Position numbers and translations under genes: made by a program. Positions 17,605-25,772 of a DNA stretch of 64,000 bases are shown piece after piece (positions within the stretch are counted from its first letter, which is position 1; each line of letters opens with the position of its first letter). The notes under the pieces are model-generated. The model made no database searches, was not told the DNA's origin, and saw nothing but the letters and a program-made list of their open reading frames with translations. Origin of the DNA: Pelotomaculum terephthalicicum JT (GTDB lineage: Bacteria; Bacillota; Desulfotomaculia; Desulfotomaculales; Pelotomaculaceae); the NCBI RefSeq assembly GCF_022410535.1, contig NZ_JAKNBL010000013.1:1-64000 (forward strand). The letters are read 5' to 3'.

Positions 17605-18802
17605 CCGCAAAGGCTCCTCGCTCCCGCACGATAGCGTCCGTCATTCTGGCCACCCGCGCCATTTCCTTCACGTCGTGCACACGGACAATATCCGCGCCGT
17701 TGACAATGCCCACCGCCACGGTCGCCGCCGTGCCTTCCACCCGCTGCTCCACAGGCAGGCCGAGCACCTTGCCGATAGTTGACTTGCGGGAAGTGCCGAT
17801 CAATACCGGGAGTCCCAGACAGCGCAGTTCTCTAAGCCGCCGCAGCACTTCCAAATTTTGTCCGGCTGTTTTGCCAAACCCGATGCCCGGATCAATAATG
17901 ATTTTATCCCTGACCATGCCCGCTTCCAGGGCAAAACCAATGCTTTCTTGAAAATACGCGATCATATCGCCGGTCAAATCGCCGTATCCGGTCCCCTCCT
18001 GATTGTGCATCAGCACCACCGGCGCGCCGTATTCCGCGGCCAGCCCGGCCATGGCCGGATCAGCGCGCAAGGCCCATTGATCGTTCAGCATGTGGGCGCC
18101 TGATTCCAAAGCCTGCCGCGCTACCGCGGCCTTAGAAGTATCAATTGAAATGGGAACCGGCAACTCTTTAACCAGTTCTTTCAGCACCGGGATCACCCGC
18201 GCCGCTTCTTCACCCGCGTCCACCGGCGTGTGTCCCGGCCGGGTAGACTCGCCGCCCAGGTCAATGATATCGGCCCCGTCGGCTACCATTTGTTTTGCCC
18301 GGACAACAGCCGAACTGCAGTCGAGGTATCTTCCCCCGTCCGAAAAGGAATCCGGCGTGACATTCAGAATTCCCATAACAAGGGTTCTCTCGCCCACACG
18401 GACAGTTATGCCCCGGCAGTCCAGATCGCCGGGCAGCCTTCCCTCCCGGCCGGCCAGGACCGCCCCAATCCGGGCGGCCAATGCGGACAAACCGTAAGGC
18501 TGCAGGCGGAGCTTGGCCATAAAGGCGCTATATTGTTTCAACGTACCCATCAAAAGCACTTTGGTTTCACTCACTGAACAGTTTACAGCACCTCTGGCGA
18601 CAGCGGCTTCCCCACCTTTGCCGAGCATTTCCTGTTTAATGATATTAGCCTGCTCCGGCCGCACCCCTTCCAGCATCACCAGGCGGTGCACCATTTTGGG
18701 GGCCATCCACCTGCAGCCGGCTTGATCGGCGCCGACTGATTCCAGGATTCGCATCGCCTGCTTCTGATTATCAACCTCGATGCCGAAAACCTTGATGGCC
18801 AA
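17597..18802 (-). CDS. folP: Dihydropteroate synthase, long form
   Basis: Couples the pterin pyrophosphate to p-aminobenzoate. The catalytic barrel occupies roughly residues 125-395: MGILNVTPDSFSDGG, GGESTRPG, IDTSKAAVARQAL, DPGIGFGKTAGQN and VRVHDV are all present. Before it lie about 120 residues not found in the standard 270-residue enzyme (VESVGADQAGCRWMAPKMVH and following), a form I associate with Clostridia. The role of this extension is unknown. The TTG start follows GGAGG at seven bases. It is the first gene of the fol operon. Confidence 0.95.
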   Translation of the reverse strand: MAIKVFGIEVDNQKQAMRILESVGADQAGCRWMAPKMVHRLVMLEGVRPEQANIIKQEMLGKGGEAAVARGAVNCSVSETKVLLMGTLKQYSAFMAKLRLQPYGLSALAARIGAVLAGREGRLPGDLDCRGITVRVGERTLVMGILNVTPDSFSDGGRYLDCSSAVVRAKQMVADGADIIDLGGESTRPGHTPVDAGEEAARVIPVLKELVKELPVPISIDTSKAAVARQALESGAHMLNDQWALRADPAMAGLAAEYGAPVVLMHNQEGTGYGDLTGDMIAYFQESIGFALEAGMVRDKIIIDPGIGFGKTAGQNLEVLRRLRELRCLGLPVLIGTSRKSTIGKVLGLPVEQRVEGTAATVAVGIVNGADIVRVHDVKEMARVARMTDAIVRERGAFADG

Positions 18803-18930
18803 TCCGCCACCTCCATCTTCTGAAGTCTGATTATATTTTTCTTCAATGTGGGAAATATTATATCACGATAGGCTAGACGGCAGCTGCCTGTTGGTCTTTC
18901 AGGTAATGAGATTATCATCAAACCAGGCTC

Positions 18931-19347
18931 TCAGTCGGCGGTGACGTGAATAACAATAACAGGACAGACGGCCCCGGAACATACTTTATTGCTGACACTG
19001 CCCATCAGCAGGCCGGGAATTTTCCCCAGGCCCCTGCTGCCCATGATAATCACATCATAGCTCTCTATTTTTGCCTTTTTAAGAATTTCCTTGGAAGGAT
19101 TGCCGAGCGCCACGGCGGTATCGATTTTTACGTCATTGCCGCTGATTTCTTCCCTCAACTGCTCAAGCATTAGCTGTGCGTTTGTCCTCAGCACTTTAAT
19201 CTTTTCTTCAGAATGATTCGCAATATCCTGCACTATATGGAAGAGCGTAACTGTTGACTTAGACACCAGGGCGAGCTTAACAGCATGCTGCGCGGCTGAA
19301 ATAGCCTGCCTGGAATTATCGAAAGGTACTAGGATCTTTTTATACAT
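18931..19347 (-). CDS. Universal stress protein UspA family
   Basis: A 138-residue alpha/beta protein beginning MYKKILVPFDNSRQA. The C-terminal ATP-binding motif GSRGLGKIPGLLMGSVS fits G-2x-G-9x-G(S/T). A small nucleotide-binding stress protein; the specific role is unknown. The ATG at 19345-19347 follows GGGAGG at seven bases; the upstream in-frame start lacks support. It stands alone between fhs and folP. Confidence 0.93.
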   Translation of the reverse strand: MYKKILVPFDNSRQAISAAQHAVKLALVSKSTVTLFHIVQDIANHSEEKIKVLRTNAQLMLEQLREEISGNDVKIDTAVALGNPSKEILKKAKIESYDVIIMGSRGLGKIPGLLMGSVSNKVCSGAVCPVIVIHVTAD

Positions 19348-19414
19348 TACACATGCCTCCCGCAATATTCGCCGGTAACTATCGTTCTTGACAATACTGT
19401 CTGAGGCGGATATC

Positions 19415-21175
19415 CTAAAATAGACCTGTCACCTTCCCGGTATTTACATTTACGTCAATTCTTCTAAACGCCGGATTAGAGCCGGTACCAGGCATCAGGC
19501 TGATTGAACCGGTTACTGGACACAGAAACCTCGCCCCGGCAAAAACTAAAATATCATGCACCGGCAGAACCCAATCCTTGGGCACTCCCTTTAGTTCCGG
19601 ATCATGAGACAAACTCAGATGTGTTTTTACCATTACGGTTGCGTAATCACTCATCACGGGATCAGCTTCCAGCTTTTTGGCTTTGGCTTCAGCTTCCGCG
19701 GCCCAGGCGACACCTTCAGCTCCGTACACTTCCCTGGCAATTGCTTCCACCCTCTGCCGCAACGGCATTTCCCGCGGGTAGAGGAATTTAAAGTCAACTT
19801 CTTCATTACAGGCGTCAATAACCGCGTCTGCCAGCTCAAGAGCGCCTTCCCCGCCGGCCCGCCAATGTCTGGAAAGCGCACAGCGGGCGCCGGCCTGCTC
19901 CGCATACCGGCGCACCATGTTAAACTCCTCTTTGGTATCCGTGCCGTAAGCGTTAATGCAGACAACCGGCTTGATCCCCGCTTTTTTAACGGTGTTTATA
20001 TGATGCAGCAGGTTCGGAATACCTTTTTCCAAAAGACTCAGGTTCTCTTTCCGGTACTCTTCAGCCAGCGGCCGGCCCGGCACAACCCTGGGTCCGCCGC
20101 CGTGCATCTTCAAAGCCCTGATGGTAGCAGTGACAACTGAAACGCTGGGCACAAGCCCGCTTAACCGGCATTTTACATTCCAAAATTTTTCAAAACCGAT
20201 GTCCGCCCCGAAACCGCTCTCGGTTACGTGATAATCGAACATCTTCAAGCCGATGCGATCGGCGATAATGGAAGACTGTCCCACGGCAATATTGGCGAAA
20301 GGTCCGGCGTGCACCATGCAGGGCTGGTGCTCTACCGTCGACATCAGAGTCGGGTTAATGCTGTTGCTCATCCAGGCGCACATGGCGCCGGCAACTTCCA
20401 GGTCGGCAGTGGTAACCGCGTTGCCCCGCTTATCGTAAGCCACAACGATTTCGCCCAGTCTTTCCCGCAAATCCCGCAAGTCACGGACAATAGCGAGAAT
20501 AGCCATGATCTCGGAACTGCCGGCGATGTGGAATTTGGACGACATCATGAAGCCGTCCATTTTGCCGCCTATGCCCATAACAATATTACGCAGGCCCTGA
20601 GCGCAAAAATCAATGACCCAGCCCATTTCCACCCGTTTCGGATCGATGTCCAGGCGTCTTAGATTCCGGCTTGCCAGTTCCCCGTCACTGTAGTTCGCCT
20701 CGTGCTGCATCCGGGCGTTAAGGGCTACCATGGCCAGATTATGCGCATTCATGAGGTCGTTTATATCACCGGTAAGCCCCATGGAAAACTCGGTCATGGG
20801 AACAAGCAAGGCGTTGCCGCCGCCGGCGGCCGTACCTTTGATATTCATGGTAGGTCCGCCCGACGGCTGCCTGACACAGCCGCCCGCATTCTGGTGCCTT
20901 TTGCCCAGCCCCTCCAGCAAACCCACGGTGGTAGTCGTCTTCCCCTCACCCAACGGAGTGGGCGTGATCGCGGTAACTTCAATATACTTGCCGTCCCGCC
21001 TGTTCTTTAAGCGGTTGATAATCTTCAGGAAATCAAGCTTGCACACTCTTCCGTAAGGGATAACCTCGTCTTTTTCTAAAAAAAGCCTGTCCCGCCATTG
21101 CTCCGGCGTAGGCATATGTTTTTCCGCTTCTTCGGCAATCTGCCAATCAGCCATTCTTGTCGCGTCATACGGCAT
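19415..21175 (-). CDS. fhs: Formate-tetrahydrofolate ligase
   Basis: ATP-dependent formation of 10-formyl-tetrahydrofolate, the entry of formate into the methyl branch of the Wood-Ljungdahl pathway and into purine synthesis. It has 586 residues, slightly longer than the usual 556-560. The P-loop is [13 protein letters not shown], followed by [19 protein letters not shown] and [18 protein letters not shown]. The C-terminus [14 protein letters not shown] is typical. ATG start after GAGG at eight bases. No other acetyl-CoA-pathway gene is in the window. Confidence 0.97.
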   Translation of the reverse strand: MPYDATRMADWQIAEEAEKHMPTPEQWRDRLFLEKDEVIPYGRVCKLDFLKIINRLKNRRDGKYIEVTAITPTPLGEGKTTTTVGLLEGLGKRHQNAGGCVRQPSGGPTMNIKGTAAGGGNALLVPMTEFSMGLTGDINDLMNAHNLAMVALNARMQHEANYSDGELASRNLRRLDIDPKRVEMGWVIDFCAQGLRNIVMGIGGKMDGFMMSSKFHIAGSSEIMAILAIVRDLRDLRERLGEIVVAYDKRGNAVTTADLEVAGAMCAWMSNSINPTLMSTVEHQPCMVHAGPFANIAVGQSSIIADRIGLKMFDYHVTESGFGADIGFEKFWNVKCRLSGLVPSVSVVTATIRALKMHGGGPRVVPGRPLAEEYRKENLSLLEKGIPNLLHHINTVKKAGIKPVVCINAYGTDTKEEFNMVRRYAEQAGARCALSRHWRAGGEGALELADAVIDACNEEVDFKFLYPREMPLRQRVEAIAREVYGAEGVAWAAEAEAKAKKLEADPVMSDYATVMVKTHLSLSHDPELKGVPKDWVLPVHDILVFAGARFLCPVTGSISLMPGTGSNPAFRRIDVNVNTGKVTGLF

Positions 21176-21228
21176 AAAATGTTCCTCTTATGAATGTTCC
21201 TCTTAATATCTTCTTGTATCTTCGGGGA

Positions 21229-21684
21229 TTATTCGTAGATCCACCGGTCGAGATCCCGGTCGTATACAACTAATTCCTCTTCTTTGAAAAACAGGCCGAT
21301 TTCCCTGGCGGCGCTGGCAGGCGAATCTGATCCGTGGATTACGTTTCTCCCCATATCAATCCCAAAGCTGTTTCTAATCGTTCCCGGCGCGGCTTTCAAA
21401 GGATCGGTCGCCCCCATCATCTCTCTGGCGGCGCTGATCGCGTTTTTCCCCTCAATTACCATGGCCACAACCGGCCCGGAAGTAATGAAATCCACCAGTG
21501 GCTCAAAAAAGGGCTTGCCGGCATGTTCACCATAGTGTTTTTCTGCCAATTCCCTGGTTATTTTAAACATTTTCAGGCCGATAATTTTAAATCCCTTTTT
21601 CTCAAACCTGGAGATAATTTCTCCCGCCAGATTGCGCTGCACGCCGTCGGGCTTAACCATAAGATATGTGCGTTCCTTTTGCAT
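21229..21684 (-). CDS. ndk: Nucleoside diphosphate kinase
   Basis: Equalises nucleoside triphosphate pools through a phosphohistidine intermediate. The 151-residue protein begins with [14 protein letters not shown] and carries the active-site motif [12 protein letters not shown], with the catalytic histidine. ATG start after GGAGGTAATTACAG. It lies 53 bases upstream of fhs. Confidence 0.97.
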   Translation of the reverse strand: MQKERTYLMVKPDGVQRNLAGEIISRFEKKGFKIIGLKMFKITRELAEKHYGEHAGKPFFEPLVDFITSGPVVAMVIEGKNAISAAREMMGATDPLKAAPGTIRNSFGIDMGRNVIHGSDSPASAAREIGLFFKEEELVVYDRDLDRWIYE

Positions 21685-21802
21685 TCCTGTAATTACCTCC
21701 TGTGACTATTCAGCAGTCTCCGGCTCCGCACCGGCATCAATTACACCGCGCGACCCGGGAAATGATCAAAAAAACAGGGCCTGAATCGGCCACGAATATA
21801 CT

Positions 21803-23632
21803 TTAATTAACTCTGTCCAGCCGCTCCGCCTCGCCGGCTTGCTTCATCAACTCCGCAAATTCATCAGCTTCAACAGTCTCTTTGGCAAAAAGCGTTTTCG
21901 CCACCAGATGCAGGGTTTCCAGGTGTTCCTCCAGGACTTGCTTCGCTTTGTTGTATGAACTGTCAATCATTTCCCGCACCTGCACGTCAATGGCGTTTGC
22001 CACCTCTTCACTGTAGTTGCGGTCCCTGGACAAATCCCGCCCAAGGAACGGGGTATCCTGTTTATGCCCGAAAGTCATCGATCCCAGGTCGCTCATCCCG
22101 TATTCCATGACCATTTTCCGAACTATAGCGGTGGAGCGCTCCAGGTCGTTTTGCGCGCCGGTGCTGATTTCTTTCAGCACCACGGCCTCGGCCACACGCC
22201 CGCCCAGCAGCATGGTTACCTGATCGATGAGCTGTGATTTGGTGGCGTAATAGCGGTCCTCTTTGGGCAGGAGCAGAGTGTAACCGCCGGCGCGGCCCCT
22301 CGGTATTATTGAAACCTTGTGCACCGGATCGGTATTAGGCAGCAGGTAGCCCATCACGGCATGGCCGGCCTCGTGGTAGCAAACCAGCCACTTTTCTTTT
22401 TCGCTGATTACCTTGGATTTCTTTTCAGGTCCCGCGATCACTCTCTCAATGGAATTCTCCAGGTCGGCCATCGTCACCTTTTTGCGGTTTTGCCGCGCCG
22501 CCAGAAGCGCCGCCTCGTTGGTCAGGTTGGCCAGGTCGGCGCCGGTGAACCCCGGGGTCCGGCGCGCGATAATCTCCAAATTTACCGCTGTATCCAGAGG
22601 TTTGCCGCGCACATGCACTTTGAGAATTTCTTTACGCCCGTTGACATCCGGCGCGTCTACCACTACCTGACGGTCGAATCGCCCCGGCCTTAAGAGCGCC
22701 GGGTCAAGAATATCCGGACGGTTGGTGGCCGCCAAAATAATTATGCCCTCGTTCGGCGAAAATCCGTCCATTTCCACCAGAAGCTGGTTCAAGGTCTGCT
22801 CGCGCTCGTCGTGGCCGCCGCCGAGGCCCGCGCCCCGCTGCCGCCCCACAGCGTCTATTTCATCCACAAAAACGATGCAGGGAGCGTTTTTCTTTGCTTG
22901 CTCAAAGAGATCCCGCACCCGCGAAGCGCCTACGCCCACGAACATTTCCACAAAGTCCGAACCGCTGATGCTGAAAAAGGGAACACCCGCCTCGCCTGCC
23001 ACCGCCCGGGCCAGAAGAGTCTTGCCGGTGCCGGGCGGCCCAAAGAGAAGCACCCCTTTAGGTATCTTGGCGCCAAGCTCGTGAAACTTCCGCGGACTTT
23101 TCAAAAATTCGACTATTTCCTCCAGTTCTTCCTTTACTTCATCCGCCCCGGCCACATCAGTGAAGGTGACTTTCTTCTTTTCGTCATTCTGCAGCCTGGC
23201 GCGGCTCTTGCCGAAAGACATAACCCGGTTGCCGCCCCCCTGGGTCTGCTGCATCAGGAAAAAGAACAGCACCACAAACAAGAGAATCGGCAGCAGCGTT
23301 GTCAGCAGCCCGGTCCACCAGCCGGGTTGGGCCGGCTCTTCTGTTCTCCAGTCAACCTTTTTTTCTTTGAGGGACTCGTACAGGACAGTATCCATGGCGG
23401 GCCCTATGGTCTCAAACTTGCTCCCGTCTATTCTCTCCCCGGTGATTATATTAGTATAATTCTCCGGCTGGATTACAACAATTTTAATCTGGCCGTTGGC
23501 CAATTCATCTAAAAATTTGCTATAACCCTCCACCTCGGCGGGATTCTTGGGTGGCACCGCATATTTAAGCAAAAAGATAATAACGACTACGATCAACAAA
23601 TATATGCTAAGGTTTTTTACAACCTTATTCAA
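21803..23632 (-). CDS. ftsH: ATP-dependent zinc metalloprotease FtsH
   Basis: Membrane-anchored AAA+ protease degrading misfolded and regulatory proteins. Two N-terminal membrane segments (about 8-25 and 105-125) flank an extracytoplasmic loop. Then Walker [14 protein letters not shown], Walker [12 protein letters not shown], the second region of homology GRFDRQV, and the zinc motif [10 protein letters not shown]. About 609 residues from the TTG at 23630-23632 (MNKVVKNL by family analogy). A GTG three codons upstream is equally possible, since GGAGAGGAA precedes both. A probable -10 TATAAT lies at 23682-23687. Its order relative to tilS matches B. subtilis. Confidence 0.97.
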   Translation of the reverse strand: MNKVVKNLSIYLLIVVVIIFLLKYAVPPKNPAEVEGYSKFLDELANGQIKIVVIQPENYTNIITGERIDGSKFETIGPAMDTVLYESLKEKKVDWRTEEPAQPGWWTGLLTTLLPILLFVVLFFFLMQQTQGGGNRVMSFGKSRARLQNDEKKKVTFTDVAGADEVKEELEEIVEFLKSPRKFHELGAKIPKGVLLFGPPGTGKTLLARAVAGEAGVPFFSISGSDFVEMFVGVGASRVRDLFEQAKKNAPCIVFVDEIDAVGRQRGAGLGGGHDEREQTLNQLLVEMDGFSPNEGIIILAATNRPDILDPALLRPGRFDRQVVVDAPDVNGRKEILKVHVRGKPLDTAVNLEIIARRTPGFTGADLANLTNEAALLAARQNRKKVTMADLENSIERVIAGPEKKSKVISEKEKWLVCYHEAGHAVMGYLLPNTDPVHKVSIIPRGRAGGYTLLLPKEDRYYATKSQLIDQVTMLLGGRVAEAVVLKEISTGAQNDLERSTAIVRKMVMEYGMSDLGSMTFGHKQDTPFLGRDLSRDRNYSEEVANAIDVQVREMIDSSYNKAKQVLEEHLETLHLVAKTLFAKETVEADEFAELMKQAGEAERLDRVN

Positions 23633-23734
23633 ATATGCCACTTCCTCTCCAAAAGTCGGGACAGAAAAACCCACAATTATAATTATACCATGATGCGCAA
23701 AATATTAAAGGTTATTTTTGTTACTCTCTCAGAA

Positions 23735-23946
23735 GCCGGAAGTCAGGAGTCAGCATTCAAAATAATTCAAAGAAGAATAAACTGTTTCTCTCATTCTGCC
23801 CCGAAAATAAATCTTTACCATTTTCTATTTTTCAGATGGTGAAGTGAAGCTTCACGTACGTTTGGCTCCTATTCCCAACTCTTCACTCCTGTCTCCTGAT
23901 TCCTATCTACTGACTACTAACTTCTGTCTCCTGACTCCTGAGAGTC
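23735..23946. repeat. Heptamer-repeat element, copy E, reaching into tilS
   Basis: The left edge reads GAAGTCAGGAGTCAGCATTC. The right half is a run of CACTCCTG, TCTCCTG, ATTCCTA, CTACTGA, CTTCTGT, CTCCTGA and CTCCTGA units. The 120-base core includes CGAAAATAAATCTTTACC and a GTGAAG-CTTCAC palindrome. The element separates ftsH from tilS and supplies the last codons and stop of tilS. Confidence 0.7.
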
Positions 23947-25350
23947 AGGCGCGCCCCGCACCAGTTCCAAATGCAGTATTTTCGCAGTGTCATTATCAAT
24001 TTTCCACTTTTCCCCCACCCGTATACCCCCAATCCAGATTATTTCTTCCGGCGTGCAAACCAGTGGCAGGCAGTCTCTTTGCGCCTGGGGAACCTTCTGT
24101 TTGATTAAAAAATCTTTTAATTTTACCGCGGACCTGTGCCCGTAGGGACAAAAAACATCCCCTTTCAAACGCCGCCGCACGAATATTTGCGGCGGCAGCT
24201 TGGCAAAATCCAACAATGCTTCCGTAGCCGGCAAAAAACGCGGCTCCGGGGCGTCCTCAACAGCTGTCAAGGAAGCGCGCACAGTGCGGTCCAACTCAGG
24301 TATGTAGGTTGAACCAGGCACTTTCAGCGGGTAAAGGTAATGGCCGGGCTCCGGGTTTTTCCGCTCCGCGCGCAGCTCGAGAGCCGCATAAGACCGGATT
24401 GCCGCAATACCCGCCGGCAGGGACGCGCTCAAGCCGGTTGCTTCACTGTCCAGCAAATCCAGCACGGCTTTTGTGTGCGTAAAAGACAGATCACGCCCTG
24501 AACCGGTCAAATCGCGCCAGGCCAGCCTGACCACCCTGCGCACGACGGCCTTGGGCATCTCCCGCAAGCGGGCTAGAGACAATCTGATTACCCCGTCGCC
24601 GTCATTTAGCCCGGCTTGCCGGTACGCTTTCAGCGCCTGTTCCTCCAGGTAGCCGTCCTCCTCCCGGCAAATCTCGCCCAGCCTGAGCAAAGAGGCAGTC
24701 AGACCCGGGTTATACGCGTTTTTCAGCAGAGGAATCAGTTCCCTTCTGACCCTGTTCCGCAAGTATACAGGCTTCAAATTTGAGGAATCATTGCGAAAGG
24801 GCAGGTTCATTTCCGCGCAGTAGCGTTCGATTTGAGACCGCCGTATCGCCAACAGCGGCCTGATAATATAATTATCCCGCACCGGCATGATGCCCTTTAG
24901 CCCCGTTGTGCCCGCGCCCCGCAGAAAATTGATTAAAATAGTCTCGGCCTGGTCATCGGCCTGGTGGGCCAGCGCTATTTTACCCGCCCCGTTTTTTTTC
25001 GCCACCTCTTCAAGAAAGCGATAACGCACCTCCCGCGCGGCTACCTGGGCGGGAAGTCCTCTTGCGCTCCGGTACGCCGGTACGTCAACAGCTTCAACTG
25101 TGGCGGGCAACTGGTAGCGCCCGGCCACCCCGGCCACAAACAAAGCGTCGGCCTCTGATTCAGCCCCGCGGAACATGTGGTTAAGATGAGCCACGTGCAG
25201 GGAAATCTCCAGATCGCGCGTTAAACAGTGCAGCAAATGCAGCAGCGCGACTGAGTCGGGGCCGCCGGAAACCGCCACCACCACCCGGTCACCCCGCTCC
25301 ACCATCCGGCAGCGTTCAATATATGCGCGAACCTCGCGGAGCAGATCCAT
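23917..25350 (-). CDS. tilS: tRNA(Ile)-lysidine synthase
   Basis: Converts the wobble cytidine of tRNA-Ile(CAU) to lysidine, so it is essential for AUA decoding. The 477-residue protein has the PP-loop VAVSGGPDSVALLHLL near residue 25 and a C-terminal TilS domain (RRRLKGDVFCPYGHRSAVKLKDF begins that region; only its first part is quoted as RRRLKGDVFCPYG). The ATG at 25348-25350 follows GGAG. The last eight or nine residues (DSQESGDRS) are encoded by repeat copy E and are probably an acquired tail. Order relative to ftsH and spoIIE matches Bacillus; hpt is absent. Confidence 0.95.
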   Translation of the reverse strand: MDLLREVRAYIERCRMVERGDRVVVAVSGGPDSVALLHLLHCLTRDLEISLHVAHLNHMFRGAESEADALFVAGVAGRYQLPATVEAVDVPAYRSARGLPAQVAAREVRYRFLEEVAKKNGAGKIALAHQADDQAETILINFLRGAGTTGLKGIMPVRDNYIIRPLLAIRRSQIERYCAEMNLPFRNDSSNLKPVYLRNRVRRELIPLLKNAYNPGLTASLLRLGEICREEDGYLEEQALKAYRQAGLNDGDGVIRLSLARLREMPKAVVRRVVRLAWRDLTGSGRDLSFTHTKAVLDLLDSEATGLSASLPAGIAAIRSYAALELRAERKNPEPGHYLYPLKVPGSTYIPELDRTVRASLTAVEDAPEPRFLPATEALLDFAKLPPQIFVRRRLKGDVFCPYGHRSAVKLKDFLIKQKVPQAQRDCLPLVCTPEEIIWIGGIRVGEKWKIDNDTAKILHLELVRGAPDSQESGDRS

Positions 25351-25507
25351 CAGGCTCCAACCTCTCCACAAAATACTTCACACGATAGTTCATTGATATT
25401 CAACAATGATGAAAGTTTTTCCTGCAAATAACGGAAAATAAGACCTTTGGGCTGTCATGCGCGGCTCATGTTCGGGGATCCATAATTGTTCGGGCTCTTT
25501 CGCCTCT

Positions 25508-25678
25508 AAGAGACAATTGGGAATACAGGCTATTAAACGTGCCGTTGGCCTCGGTCTGCAGCTTTCTTTACGTGACGGTTTAGCTGCGGAAGCAGAATTA
25601 TTAGGACAATTGTGTAAAGGTGAAGATATCAGTGAAGGTGTTAAAGCTTTTTTTGAAAAACGATCACCTGCATTTTGA
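25508..25678 (+). pseudogene. Enoyl-CoA hydratase (crotonase) C-terminal remnant
   Basis: The plus-strand frame reads AIKRAVGLGLQLSLRDGLA, then AEAELLGQLCKGEDISEG and VKAFFEKRSPAF before a stop. This is the typical C-terminal end of enoyl-CoA hydratases. Only about 56 codons remain, and no crotonase core or start with a binding site is found upstream. It lies alone, opposite in strand to tilS and spoIIE, in a 400-base gap. Best read as the tail of a deleted or transferred gene. Confidence 0.75.
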
Positions 25679-25751
25679 AGCTAATCTTCTTCATATAAAG
25701 AGGACTGTAATTCGATCAAGGTTTTTTGGCATTAGCTCTCTGAACTATTGT

Positions 25752-25772
25752 GCCGGGCTAATTAGGCCCGGC
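25752..25772. other. Hairpin overlapping the spoIIE stop codon
   Basis: GCCGGGC-(7 bases)-GCCCGGC is a perfect 7-bp stem whose loop contains the spoIIE stop codon. No T tract follows on either strand, so it is a transcript-end stabiliser or a weak terminator at best. Confidence 0.45.

Noticed and set aside
19604-20140. 178-codon plus-strand frame inside fhs
   Set aside because: It is a shadow of the well-conserved fhs gene and has no domain or binding site of its own.
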